Assembly: GCF_014191495.1 (NCBI RefSeq)
Contig: NZ_JACHWR010000005.1
Coordinates: 124,001 to 188,000, forward strand
Length of the DNA stretch: 64,000 nucleotides
Reading direction: 5' to 3'
Source: Nocardioides soli
GTDB lineage: Bacteria; Actinomycetota; Actinomycetes; Propionibacteriales; Nocardioidaceae
The position numbers and the translations under genes are program-made. A model generated the notes under the pieces. It was not told where the DNA came from and made no database searches. It worked only from the letters and a program-made list of their open reading frames with translations. Below are positions 10,072 through 18,171 of the stretch, piece after piece. Position 1 is the first letter of the stretch. Each line of letters begins with the position of its first letter.

Positions 10072-11156
10072 GCCTGGACCTCGATGGCGTCGTACTGCTT
10101 CTTGAGCTCGGGGTCGATCGCGGCCAGCTGCTCAGCGAGCTCGACCATGACCAGGCACTGCTTGAGGGAGGCGTCGTCCTCCATCTTGCCGTCGAGCATC
10201 ACCGCGCCGGTGCCGTCGCCCATGGCGGCGACCACCCGGCGGGCGTGTGCGACGTCCTCGACGCTGGGTGAGAACACCCGGTTGGCGATCGCGATCTGCT
10301 TGGGGTGCAGGCTCCAGGTGCCGACGCAGCCGAGCAGGAACGCGTTGCGGAACTGGTCCTCGCACGCGACGACGTCGGCGATGTCGCCGAAGGGGCCGTA
10401 GTAGGGGTAGATCCCGTGCATCGCGCAGGCGTCGACCATGCGGGCGATCGTGTAGTGCCAGAGGTCCTGCTGGTACGAAGGCCGTGGCGCGTCGGGGTTG
10501 TCGACGTCCCGATCACCGCGCACCAGATATCCCGGATGCCCTCCGCCCACGCGGGTGGTCTTCATCCGGCGGTCGGCGGCCAGGTCGGCCGGGCCGAGGG
10601 AGACGCCCTGCATGCGCGGGCTGGCGCCGCAGATCTCCTCCACGTTCGCGACGCCGCGGGCGGTCTCGAGGATCGCGTGCACGAGGATGGGCCGCGTCAG
10701 ACCGGCCTTCGCCTCGAGCTGGGCGAGGAGCCGGTCGACGTAGTGGATGTCCTCGGCGCCCTGGACCTTCGGCACCATGACGACGTCGAGCCGGTCGCCG
10801 ATCGCCGGGATCAGCGTCGTCAGGTCGTCGAGCACCCACGGGCTGTCGAGGGAGTTGATCCGGGTCCAGAGCTGGGTCTTCGCGGCCGGCCCACCGAGCC
10901 CCTCGGTCTGGCGGGCGATCTGCACCAGGCCCTCGCGCGCCGCGACCTTGTTGTCGGCCTTGATCGCGTCCTCGAGGTTGCCCAGCAGCACGTCGACCGT
11001 GCCGACCATGTCGGGGATCTTCGCCGCCATCTTCGGGTTGCTCGGGTCGAAGAAGTGGATCGCCCGGCTCGGCCTGGCGGGGATCTCGGTCAGGGGCGTC
11101 GGCGCCCCGACGGCCAAGGGTCGGAAGAAGTCCTTCGCGCTGCGCGGTCCGCTCAT
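10068..11156 (-). CDS. HpcH/HpaI family CoA-ester lyase (malyl-CoA lyase-like)
   Basis: A second member of the citrate-lyase beta family, 362 residues and longer than its neighbour. It has HFFDPSN near 34-40, NLEDAIKADNK near 60-70 as the acidic metal-site helix, VPKVQG near 128 and the ILETARGV block near 165. The longer form with WSLHPKQI near 280 resembles actinobacterial malyl-CoA or methylmalyl-CoA lyase-like proteins. It is the first gene of the lyase-lyase-dtd set. A palindrome lies just upstream at 11208-11249. Confidence 0.85.
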   Translation of the reverse strand: MSGPRSAKDFFRPLAVGAPTPLTEIPARPSRAIHFFDPSNPKMAAKIPDMVGTVDVLLGNLEDAIKADNKVAAREGLVQIARQTEGLGGPAAKTQLWTRINSLDSPWVLDDLTTLIPAIGDRLDVVMVPKVQGAEDIHYVDRLLAQLEAKAGLTRPILVHAILETARGVANVEEICGASPRMQGVSLGPADLAADRRMKTTRVGGGHPGYLVRGDRDVDNPDAPRPSYQQDLWHYTIARMVDACAMHGIYPYYGPFGDIADVVACEDQFRNAFLLGCVGTWSLHPKQIAIANRVFSPSVEDVAHARRVVAAMGDGTGAVMLDGKMEDDASLKQCLVMVELAEQLAAIDPELKKQYDAIEVQA

Positions 11157-11207
11157 GGCGCGGAACGTAGCAGCGGATCGCTACTCGCAGGTATGACCGA
11201 TCTGACA

Positions 11208-11249
11208 CCGTTGCGGGTTTCACCGGTCAGCCGCCGAAACCCGCAACGG
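11208..11249. repeat. inverted repeat, GCGGGTTTC family
   Basis: Perfect 14-bp arms CCGTTGCGGGTTTC (11208-11221) and its complement (11236-11249) flank a 14-nt loop. The core GCGGGTTTC/GAAACCCGC is shared with the two palindromes inside hutF at 18251-18347. It lies between two leftward genes and could serve as a terminator of the dehydrogenase gene. Confidence 0.75.
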
Positions 11250-11256
11250 ATGGGAC

Positions 11257-12114
11257 TCAGCTGTAGGTGTAGAAGCCGCGGCCGGTCTTGCGGCCGAGCA
11301 GGCCGGCGTCGACCATCCGCTGCAGCAACGGCGGCGCGGCGTACAGGGGCTCCTTGAACTCCTCGTAGAGCGACTCGGCGACGGCCTTGGTGGTGTCGAG
11401 GCCGATCAGGTCGGCGAGGGCGAGGGGGCCCTGCGGGTGGGCGGCGCCCAGCACCAGGCCGCGGTCGATGTCCTCGGCGGAGGCGAAGCCGGACTCGTAC
11501 ATCCGGATCGCCGACAGGATGAACGGCACCAGCAGCGCGTTGACCACGAAGCCGGCCCGGTCCTGGCAGTCGATGGCCTGCTTGCTCAGCGACCCCTCGA
11601 CCCAGGCGCGCGAGCGCTCGGTCGTATCGGGCGAGGTCAGCAGCGAGGGGACGAGCTCGACGAGTTGGAGTACCGGCACCGGGTTGAAGAAGTGGATGCC
11701 GATCACCTGGGTGGGGCGCGAGGTGGCCACGCCGAGCTTCATGATCGGGATCGAGGAGGTGTTGGACGCCAGGATCGCGTCGGGTGCCGCCACGATCGAG
11801 TCCAGCCGCTTGAAGAGGTCGACCTTGGCGGCCTCGCTCTCGACGATCGCCTCGACGACGATGTCGCGGTCGGCGGTCGAGTCCAGATCGGTCTCGACCC
11901 GGATCCGGGCGAGCACGTCGGCGGCCGTCCCCTCGGCGGCGCCGAGCTTGCCCTTCGCCTCGGCGCGCTCCAGCGACTTCTCGAGGCGGCCGAGCGCGGC
12001 CTTGGCGGCGTCGTCGCTCGACTCCACCACGACGACGTCGTGGCCGGCGCGAGCGCTGACCTCGGCGATGCCCGACCCCATCAGGCCGCCACCGATCACT
12101 GCCACGTTCTTCAT
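11257..12114 (-). CDS. 3-hydroxyacyl-CoA (3-hydroxybutyryl-CoA) dehydrogenase
   Basis: This NAD-dependent enzyme oxidises 3-hydroxyacyl-CoA to 3-oxoacyl-CoA. It has 285 residues from the ATG at 12114, with GAGGGAG upstream; the open frame extends further but that part lacks a site. The Rossmann motif GGGLMGSG is at 8-15, the catalytic Ser block SNTSSIPI at 117-124 and the catalytic His block HFFNPVP at 141-147. The C-terminus ends GRKTGRGFYTYS as usual. The start overlaps the stop of the DUF1992 gene by four bases. It could serve fatty-acid or aromatic-acid degradation, or polyhydroxybutyrate metabolism. Confidence 0.92.
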   Translation of the reverse strand: MKNVAVIGGGLMGSGIAEVSARAGHDVVVVESSDDAAKAALGRLEKSLERAEAKGKLGAAEGTAADVLARIRVETDLDSTADRDIVVEAIVESEAAKVDLFKRLDSIVAAPDAILASNTSSIPIMKLGVATSRPTQVIGIHFFNPVPVLQLVELVPSLLTSPDTTERSRAWVEGSLSKQAIDCQDRAGFVVNALLVPFILSAIRMYESGFASAEDIDRGLVLGAAHPQGPLALADLIGLDTTKAVAESLYEEFKEPLYAAPPLLQRMVDAGLLGRKTGRGFYTYS

Positions 12115-12668
12115 GTGTCTCCCTCTCGACGGGTGCTGCGTCGATTCCACCAGTGCCGGCGACGGGGCGCGTCGGCGGGGCCGGTCCGTGGGACACGCAG
12201 CGCGGCGCGGGCCGCCCGCCGGACCTCCCATGCGGCCACGGTCGCGTCGAGGTCGCGGGGCATGGTGATCAGCGGCGGCCCCTCCTGCAGTGAGTAGCGG
12301 GCCCGGATCACGCGCTCGTTGAAGTCCTCCAGCACCCGGCGCACCTCGGCCTCGTCATTGACGGCGTCGAGCCGGTCGTCGAGCTCGGCGTCCTCCTTGC
12401 GCAGCGCGAGGCTGGGCGGCAGGACGGTGATCTTCTCCCGCTCGACGAGCTTCTTCAGCCACCAGTCGGGGTCGTGGTGGGTGCCGAGGTCCTGGATCGG
12501 CTTGCCCGCGCCGGGCAGGTCGTCGAAGTCGCCCCGCTCCATCGCCTGCTGCACCTGCAGGTCCACCCAGGTGTGCTGCTGGCGGATCCGGGCGGCGGCG
12601 GCCGCCGAGCCGGTGTGCCGGCCGACGCGCGCGGGCCTGCCCTCCGGCCTCTCCTCGCTCTCGGGCAT
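12111..12668 (-). CDS. DUF1992 (DnaJ-C28-like) protein
   Basis: The 185-residue protein contains the DUF1992 core: IRQQHTWVDLQVQQAMERGDF followed by LPGAGKPI, then DPDWWLKKLVEREK. This domain is also found in the DNAJC28 proteins of eukaryotes; its bacterial role is unknown. The ATG at 12668 has a strong GGAGGTGA site. A GTG at 12728 would overlap the upstream stop, but has no better support. Charged, basic C-terminus, no membrane segment. Coupled by ATGA to the dehydrogenase gene. Confidence 0.85.
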   Translation of the reverse strand: MPESEERPEGRPARVGRHTGSAAAAARIRQQHTWVDLQVQQAMERGDFDDLPGAGKPIQDLGTHHDPDWWLKKLVEREKITVLPPSLALRKEDAELDDRLDAVNDEAEVRRVLEDFNERVIRARYSLQEGPPLITMPRDLDATVAAWEVRRAARAALRVPRTGPADAPRRRHWWNRRSTRREGDT

Positions 12669-12724
12669 GGGCTTCTCACCTCCTGCCCTGTCGACGATAG
12701 CGAGCCGCTGCCAGCGCCGATCGG

Positions 12725-13318
12725 TCACGCCGGGCGGTCGAAGACGTGCTTGGTCAGGGCCTGGACGTCGCGGTCGAGGTGGTCGAGTCGCTGGTCGATG
12801 CGCCGGAACTCGGAGGTCATCACGTCGCGGAGTGATCCGACCTCGGTGGTCATCACGTCGCGGAGTGATCCGACCTCGGTGGTCATCACGTCGCGGAGTG
12901 ATCCGACCTCGGTGGTCATCACGTCGCGGAGTGAGCCGACCTCGGCGCCCATCTCCGAACGGAGTGAGCCGACCTCGGCGCCCACGTGGGAGCGGAGTGA
13001 CGCCACTTCGGTGGTCATCACGTCACGGAGTGACCCCACCTCGGTGGTCATCACCTCGCGGAGTGACCCGACCTCGGCGCCCATCTCCGAACGGACGGAG
13101 CCGATCTCGGAGCGGAGCGATCCCACCTCGGTGGTCATCACGTCACGGAGTGATCCCACCTCGACGCCCATCTCGGAGCGGACGGAGCCGATCTCGGAGC
13201 GGAGCGATCCGATCTCGGAGCGCAGCACCCGGTGGAAGGAGGTGGTGACGATGCCGAGCAGGGTGAAGGTCGCGGTCAGGAACCCGATGATGAGCGTCCA
13301 TGACTGGGTGTCGGTCAT
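12725..13318 (-). CDS. membrane-anchored coiled-coil protein built of 11-residue repeats
   Basis: The 197-residue protein has one N-terminal membrane helix (WTLIIGFLTATFTLLGIVTT, about 7-26). Nearly all of the rest is a chain of 11-residue units such as EVGSLRDVMTT and EVGSLRSEIGS, which place hydrophobic residues in a hendecad coiled-coil pattern. The last part, RRIDQRLDHLDRDVQALTKHVF, returns to a heptad-like pattern. It resembles small 'response regulator-like' or phage-tail-like coiled-coil membrane proteins by layout only; I do not recognise a family. The DNA is a 33-bp tandem repeat (see repeat feature). The start ATG follows a GGGAGC stretch. Confidence 0.75.
   Translation of the reverse strand: MTDTQSWTLIIGFLTATFTLLGIVTTSFHRVLRSEIGSLRSEIGSVRSEMGVEVGSLRDVMTTEVGSLRSEIGSVRSEMGAEVGSLREVMTTEVGSLRDVMTTEVASLRSHVGAEVGSLRSEMGAEVGSLRDVMTTEVGSLRDVMTTEVGSLRDVMTTEVGSLRDVMTSEFRRIDQRLDHLDRDVQALTKHVFDRPA
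12816..13170 (-). repeat. 33-bp tandem repeat region coding for hendecad coiled coil
   Basis: Units of 33 bp recur about ten times; the first three or four are almost identical at the DNA level (GTCGCGGAGTGATCC ... followed by GACCTCGGTGGTCATC), while later units are more diverged. Near-identical adjacent units point to recent expansion by slippage or unequal exchange. The copy number may vary between strains. Confidence 0.85.
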
Positions 13319-13408
13319 GCCCGGCGCTCCCTTCGGCTCGGCTCCTGGATGCAGTCTGCCATCGGCGCCCATACGGCGCGATGCCGTCGGCGTCGCCTGT
13401 GGACGACG

Positions 13409-14851
13409 TCAGCGCAGGGCGGGGTTCGGCTCCTCGGCGACGTGCCGGGGCAGCATCGTGAGGACGACGGCGGCGAGCAGGGCGGCGACCGCGCAGACCG
13501 CCCAGACGGTGAGGTAGCCGGAGAGGGCGGCGTGGCCCTCCTCCGGGTCGTCCAGGGAGCCGGTGGCCGACAGCGCGATCGCGAAGATCGCCGAGGCGAT
13601 CGCGCCGCCGACGGTCTTGGTCGCGTTCGTCATGCCGGTGGCGAAGCCGGTGCGCTCGGGCGGCGCCGCCGCGGCGGCCGCGGCCGGTAGCGAGGCGACC
13701 AGCGCGCCCGACCCGAGCCCGATCACCGCCATGTTGACGAGCGCCTGGAGCGTCGTGTCGTGGAGCGGCAGCCACATGGCGTAGCCGACCGCGACCAGCA
13801 GCGACGACACCACGAGCGATCCCCGGGGCCCGAAGGCGCGGGCGGTCAGCGGCAGCGAGAAGGCGCCGATCGCCATGAAGATGACGTAGATCCCGATCAG
13901 CGTCGACACGAAGCCCGCGCTGGCGCCGAGGCCGTACCCGGCGACGTCGGGGTCGGTGCGCGCGAACGTCGAGAGCGGGATCTGGGCGCCGAGCACGGAC
14001 ATGCCGAAGAGGAACGCCGTGAGCTGCACCGGCCACTGGCCCGGGGCGCGGAGCAGGCGCACGTCGATGATCGGCTCCGCCTGGCGCAGCTCGTAGCGGG
14101 CGAACGGCACCTGCAGCGCCAGCCCGGCGACCACCAGCAGCCAGGCGAGCGGGCTGCCGACGCCGTCGAGCCGCACCACGATGAGGCCGGCCATCACCAG
14201 GCCGAGCGAGGCCGAGACGAGGCCGAGGCCGCCCCAGTCGAGGCCGCCGGAGGAGGTGCCCTCCATGTCCTCGATGCCGAACCAGATCACGGCGAAGCAG
14301 ACCGTCACGGCGATCGCCGGCAGCATCAGCAGCACGGTCATCGACGTCGCCTCGACGAGCGCCCCGCTGGTGAGGGCGCCGATGATCACAGCCAGCTCGA
14401 GCGCGCCGACGAGGATGCCCGCCGCCCGCCGGGTGAGCTGGTGCTGGCGGCCGGTGCCGGCGGTGCGCCGGTGGATGATCGCCACCTCGAGCGGCAGCCA
14501 CACGACGTACGCGCCCTGGAGGGCGGAGCCGATCAGGAACGTTGTGAACGACGGCGCGAACGCCATCACCCACGAGCCGAGCGCGGTCACCGCCGTGGAG
14601 AGCAGCAGCACCTTCTTGTGGCCGACGATGTCGCCCATCCGGGCGAGCGGGGGTACGACGAGCGCGGAGACGATCAGCTGCGCGGCCTCGAACCAGTTGA
14701 CGTCGGCGTCCGCGATGCCGAGGTGGTCGGCGATGTCGCTGAAGATCGGGGTGTAGTAGCCCTGCAGGATGCCGCTGGCCAGCTCGACGCAGACCAGGAA
14801 GCCGACGATCGTGGCGAGGCCGCGGACCCGCGGATCGCTGGTGACGGTCAT
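13409..14851 (-). CDS. MFS transporter, DHA2-like (14-helix type)
   Basis: The 480-residue integral membrane protein carries out proton-coupled transport, probably efflux. It starts at the ATG at 14851 (MTVTSDPRVRG). Helix 1 begins LATIVGFLVCVELASG; the loop 2-3 motif appears as ARMGDIVGHKKV, and EVAIIHRRTAG lies in the next signature region. About 13-14 hydrophobic segments can be counted. The start overlaps the stop of the M20 peptidase gene by ATGA. A much longer open frame upstream is antisense to the peptidase gene and is not used. Substrate unknown. Confidence 0.88.
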   Translation of the reverse strand: MTVTSDPRVRGLATIVGFLVCVELASGILQGYYTPIFSDIADHLGIADADVNWFEAAQLIVSALVVPPLARMGDIVGHKKVLLLSTAVTALGSWVMAFAPSFTTFLIGSALQGAYVVWLPLEVAIIHRRTAGTGRQHQLTRRAAGILVGALELAVIIGALTSGALVEATSMTVLLMLPAIAVTVCFAVIWFGIEDMEGTSSGGLDWGGLGLVSASLGLVMAGLIVVRLDGVGSPLAWLLVVAGLALQVPFARYELRQAEPIIDVRLLRAPGQWPVQLTAFLFGMSVLGAQIPLSTFARTDPDVAGYGLGASAGFVSTLIGIYVIFMAIGAFSLPLTARAFGPRGSLVVSSLLVAVGYAMWLPLHDTTLQALVNMAVIGLGSGALVASLPAAAAAAAPPERTGFATGMTNATKTVGGAIASAIFAIALSATGSLDDPEEGHAALSGYLTVWAVCAVAALLAAVVLTMLPRHVAEEPNPALR

Positions 14852-16173
14852 GGGATCCTCTCGATCAGGCGCTGGTACCACCGCACGCCGTCGACGAAGG
14901 CGTCGACCCCGAGGTGCTCGTCGTAGGAGTGGATCGACTCGCGCTGTGCCTTGGTCATCCGGAACGGGGCGAACCGGTAGACGCGGGAGCAGATCGTGGT
15001 GAAGAACCGCGAGTCGGTGGCGGCCATCATGACGTACGGCGCCGGGATCGAGTCGGGAAAGACGTCGCCGATCGTGGCCTCGATGAGTCGGAAGGCGTCG
15101 TCGTCGATGGGGGAGACCGGGCTCGGCTCGTTCTGGTCGACGACGCTCACCTGCACCTGGTCGTCCGCGATCGTCGTGCGGACGTGCTCGAGCACGCCGG
15201 CGACGGTGTCGCCGACCATGATCCGGATGTTCACGCCGGCCCGGGCGGTCGAGGCGATCACGTTGAGCGCGGGCGAGCCGGAGAGGGTCGTGATCGCGAA
15301 CGTCGTACGCGTCATCGCCGCGGGCTCCGGTCCGGCGGCGATCAACGCCCGGGTCAGCACCGGACGCAGCCGGGCGGCGTTGGCCAGCAACGGTCGCAGC
15401 GCACGCGACGCATGCGGCGCCATCCTGCTCAGCAGCTCGATGGTCGGGTCGGGGACGCTCGCGGCCATCTGGTGCTTGTCGAGCCGCGTCAGCGCCTTCG
15501 CCAGCCGGACCGTCGGACCGTTGCGGGCCGGTGTCGACGCGTGGCCGCCGCGGCCGTCGACGCGCAGCTCGAGCGAGGTCACGCCCTTCTCGGTGACGCC
15601 GACGACGCCGACCGGTGCCGCGACCCCCGGGAACGCCTCGGCGGCGATCGCGCCGCCCTCGTCGAGGACGAACCACGGGCGTACGCCGCGGCGGGTCAGC
15701 TCCTCTGCGGCCAGCGGCGCCGCCCGGCCCGAGACCTCCTCGTTGCAGCCGAACGACAGCCACACGTCCTGCGCGGGCACGAACCCCTGCTCGAGCAGGG
15801 TCTCGACCGCCTCGCAGACCGCCACCAGCTGGCCCTTGTCGTCGAGGGTGCCGCGGCCCCAGATCGCGCCGTCGTGGATCTCCGCGCCGAACGGCGGGTG
15901 CTGCCAGGGCGCGCCGTCGTCGACGGGTACGACGTCGAGGTGCGCCATCAGCACCACCGGGCGGTCGTCGCCGCGCCCGGGCCAGTGGAAGAGCAGGCCG
16001 TGGGTGTCGATCCGGGTCAGCTCGAGGCGCTCGTGCAGCAGCGGGAACTGCCGCTCGTGCTCGGCGACGAACTCGTCGAACGCCCCGGAGTCGACCAGGC
16101 TCCAGTCGGGGTAGGAGACCGTCGGGATGCGGATCAGGGACTGCAGTTTCGCCACGGCGCGATGGGTCGTCAC
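14848..16173 (-). CDS. M20 family zinc peptidase (dipeptidase/carboxypeptidase-like)
   Basis: The 441-residue cytosolic enzyme belongs to the two-zinc M20 family. Metal ligands and catalytic residues are visible: His78 and Asp80 in AHLDVVP, Asp111 in GTLDDKG, the Glu145-Glu146 pair in CNEEVSG, and Asp in TDSRFF near 390. The dimerisation domain contains RGGHASTPARNGP. The carboxypeptidase-S/Xaa-peptidase branch is the closest by motif pattern. The start is a GTG without a clear ribosome site. It is co-transcribed with the MFS gene, so the transporter may move the substrate or product. Confidence 0.9.
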   Translation of the reverse strand: MTTHRAVAKLQSLIRIPTVSYPDWSLVDSGAFDEFVAEHERQFPLLHERLELTRIDTHGLLFHWPGRGDDRPVVLMAHLDVVPVDDGAPWQHPPFGAEIHDGAIWGRGTLDDKGQLVAVCEAVETLLEQGFVPAQDVWLSFGCNEEVSGRAAPLAAEELTRRGVRPWFVLDEGGAIAAEAFPGVAAPVGVVGVTEKGVTSLELRVDGRGGHASTPARNGPTVRLAKALTRLDKHQMAASVPDPTIELLSRMAPHASRALRPLLANAARLRPVLTRALIAAGPEPAAMTRTTFAITTLSGSPALNVIASTARAGVNIRIMVGDTVAGVLEHVRTTIADDQVQVSVVDQNEPSPVSPIDDDAFRLIEATIGDVFPDSIPAPYVMMAATDSRFFTTICSRVYRFAPFRMTKAQRESIHSYDEHLGVDAFVDGVRWYQRLIERIP

Positions 16174-16181
16174 GTTCGGAG

Positions 16182-16216
16182 ACTAGTGACCCGGATCTCA
16201 AATCCGGGTCGCTAGT
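16182..16216. repeat. inverted repeat with 15-bp arms
   Basis: ACTAGTGACCCGGAT (16182-16196) pairs with ATCCGGGTCGCTAGT (16202-16216) with one mismatch and a 5-nt loop. It follows the nitroreductase gene on the minus strand and precedes the M20 start, so it may be a terminator. A 16-nt palindrome at 16229-16244 matches one at 5447-5462. Confidence 0.7.
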
Positions 16217-16277
16217 GTCGTGCGGCGGGTCTCGGATGCGAGACCATAGCGGCCCGGCGTGCGTTGACCCCCGACCG

Positions 16278-16925
16278 CTACGCCGATGGACTGGCCTGGT
16301 GTCCCTCCTGATGTCCACCCTGGCGTCCCCAGCGCCCGCGATGCACGACGTCCGCGACCGGCTTGCGGGCCCGCCGGGTCGGCGACCCGGCAGCTCCGCC
16401 GTCGGCCGGGTGCCCGATCGTGACCACGCCGATCGGGTCGAAGTCGGGATCGATCCCGAACGCCGCGCGGACGGCGTCCACCCGTGGCGTCGGCACCCCG
16501 ATGAAGCACGACGCCAGCCCGGCGTCCGTCGCGGTCTGGAGGATCAGCAGCGCCGCCATGGCGGCGTCCATGTGCCAGAACGGCATCGGCCAGCGCGCCT
16601 CGTCGCGGTCGGTCCAGCCCTTGTCGGGCTCGGCGTACCGGCGCAGGTACGCCGCCTTGCTCGAGCACGGGACGATCACGACCGGCGCCCGCATCATGCC
16701 GGTCAGCCACTCGTCGGGGTCGTCGACGTCGTCGGCGGTGGCCTCCCAGTAGCGGCGTACGTCGGAGGGCTCGTCGAGCACGAGGAAGGCCCAGCCCTGG
16801 CTGAAGCCGGCGCTCGGTGCGCGGGTCGCGTTGCGCAGCGCGCGCTCGATGATCGCGGGGTCGACGGGCTCGGTGGCGTAGTTGCGGACCATCTTGCGGT
16901 GACGTACGACGTCCTGGAACTCCAT
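16278..16925 (-). CDS. nitroreductase family protein
   Basis: The 215-residue flavoprotein belongs to the nitroreductase fold, which binds FMN and uses NAD(P)H or, in some actinobacterial members, other donors. The N-terminal signature is clear: FQDVVRHRKMVRNYATEPVD, then ALRNATRAPSAGFSQGWAFL. A mid-chain MDAAMAALLILQTATDAGL helix and the GIDPDFDPIGVVTIGHP segment near 160-176 are also typical. The C-terminal tail after ADGGAAG is basic and His/Gln-rich. Start at the ATG at 16925, 22 bp from the divergent M20 hydrolase gene. Substrate not known. Confidence 0.88.
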   Translation of the reverse strand: MEFQDVVRHRKMVRNYATEPVDPAIIERALRNATRAPSAGFSQGWAFLVLDEPSDVRRYWEATADDVDDPDEWLTGMMRAPVVIVPCSSKAAYLRRYAEPDKGWTDRDEARWPMPFWHMDAAMAALLILQTATDAGLASCFIGVPTPRVDAVRAAFGIDPDFDPIGVVTIGHPADGGAAGSPTRRARKPVADVVHRGRWGRQGGHQEGHQASPSA

Positions 16926-16947
16926 GCCGACCAGTATGAGGAGAGCC

Positions 16948-18171
16948 GTGCCTGACGACTTCGAGCGGATGTGGAGCGACCTCGCCCCGGTGGGGCGGTC
17001 GGCGGCGTCCGGGGGCTACTTCCGGCAGCCGTTCGCGACGGCGGAGCGGGAGCTCGCGGCGTGGTTCGAGGAGCAGTGCCGGGCGCGGGACTTGCGGGTC
17101 GAGCGCGACGACTTCGGCAACGTGGTCGGCTGGTGGGACCTCCCGGTGGTTGAGGAGGTTGCGCAGCAACCGTCTCGAAACCCCGGGCCCGCCGCCGTAC
17201 TCACCGGCTCGCACCTCGACTCCGTACTCGACGGCGGGGCGTACGACGGACCGCTCGGCGTGGTCTCCGCGCTGGCCGCGGTCGACCTGATGCGCTCGCG
17301 CGGCGTGACGCCCGGGCGACCCGTGGGGGTCTCGGTGTTCGTCGAGGAGGAGGGGTCGCGCTTCGGGCTCGCCTGCCTGGGGTCGCGGCTCGCGACGGGT
17401 GCCGTGTCGTGGGAGACGGCCCGGGCGCTGCGGGACCGGGACGGCGTGGCCCTCGGCGACGTGGTGGCGGGCGGCTCGTCGTCGCTGCTGGCCGACGTCG
17501 GGACGTTCGTCGAGCTGCACGTCGAGCAGGGTCGCGACCTGGTCGACCGGGGCGCAGCGGTCGGGGTGGCGAGCGAGATCTGGCCGCACGGGCGCTACCG
17601 GTTCGACTTCACCGGTGCGGCCAACCACGCGGGCACCACGCGGATGGAGGACCGGCAGGACCCGATGCTGACCTACGCGATGACCGCGCTCGCCGCCAAC
17701 AAGCAGGCGCGGCTGGCCGGACAGCGGGCGACCTTCGGGCGGGTCGCCGTCGAGCCCAACGGCACCAATGCCGTGCCGTCGCGCGTCACCGCCTGGCTCG
17801 ACGCCCGCTGCTCGAGCGACGACGCGCTGGCCACGCTGGTGGAGGCGATCACCCAGCAGGCCTCCGACCGCGCCGGCCGCGACGGGACGGCGCTGGCCGT
17901 CACGGCGGAGTCGGTGTCGTCGTCGGTGGTCTTCTCGCCCGACCTGGCCGCGGCCGTGGCCGCCGACCACGAGGGCGGCGACTGGCCGATCATCCCGACC
18001 CAGGCCGGCCACGACGCCGGCATCCTCTCCGCCGCCGGCATCCCGACCGCGATGCTCTTCGTACGCAACCCGACCGGCGTCTCCCACTCGCCCGAGGAAC
18101 ACGCCTCCATCGCCGACTGCCTCGTGGGGGTGTCCGCCCTGGCCGACACCCTCGAGAGGCTGACCCGGTGA
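16948..18171 (+). CDS. M20 amidohydrolase (allantoate amidohydrolase-like) of the hut cluster
   Basis: The 407-residue zinc enzyme is of the allantoate amidohydrolase/N-carbamoyl amino acid hydrolase branch of M20. Motifs: TGSHLDSV (His89, Asp91), GAYDGPLGV, VEEEGSRFG, ELHVEQG, GAANHAGTTRMEDR and QAGHDAG. The GTG at 16948 follows AGGAG closely; an ATG at 16936 is the alternative. It is coupled to hutF by a GTGA overlap, and hutF to hutI in the same way. No hutG is present, so it may release formate from N-formylglutamate; that is inference from context. Residues 66-80 (from VVEEVAQQ) are an extra segment encoded by a REP-like palindrome. Confidence 0.88.
   Translation: MPDDFERMWSDLAPVGRSAASGGYFRQPFATAERELAAWFEEQCRARDLRVERDDFGNVVGWWDLPVVEEVAQQPSRNPGPAAVLTGSHLDSVLDGGAYDGPLGVVSALAAVDLMRSRGVTPGRPVGVSVFVEEEGSRFGLACLGSRLATGAVSWETARALRDRDGVALGDVVAGGSSSLLADVGTFVELHVEQGRDLVDRGAAVGVASEIWPHGRYRFDFTGAANHAGTTRMEDRQDPMLTYAMTALAANKQARLAGQRATFGRVAVEPNGTNAVPSRVTAWLDARCSSDDALATLVEAITQQASDRAGRDGTALAVTAESVSSSVVFSPDLAAAVAADHEGGDWPIIPTQAGHDAGILSAAGIPTAMLFVRNPTGVSHSPEEHASIADCLVGVSALADTLERLTR
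17142..17187 (+). repeat. REP-like palindrome inside the M20 hydrolase gene
   Basis: The core GGTGGTTGAGGAGGTT, then GCGCAGCAACC and GTCTCGAAACC (17145-17182), is nearly identical to copies at 52078-52119 and 52221-52261. Outer CCCGG/CCGGG extends the palindrome. It reads through in frame between GWWDLP and AAVLTGSHLD, and this part of the protein is normally shorter. Confidence 0.85.

Noticed and set aside
12816..13170. 33-bp tandem repeats as CRISPR or iteron origin
   Set aside because: The units are head-to-tail without spacers and code continuously for an 11-residue coiled-coil unit in one gene.
13409..16318. 969-residue open frame on the minus strand
   Set aside because: Only the last 480 residues (from 14851) are the MFS transporter. 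The first half is out of frame with the M20 peptidase gene on the same strand and has the Arg/Pro-rich look of a shadow frame.
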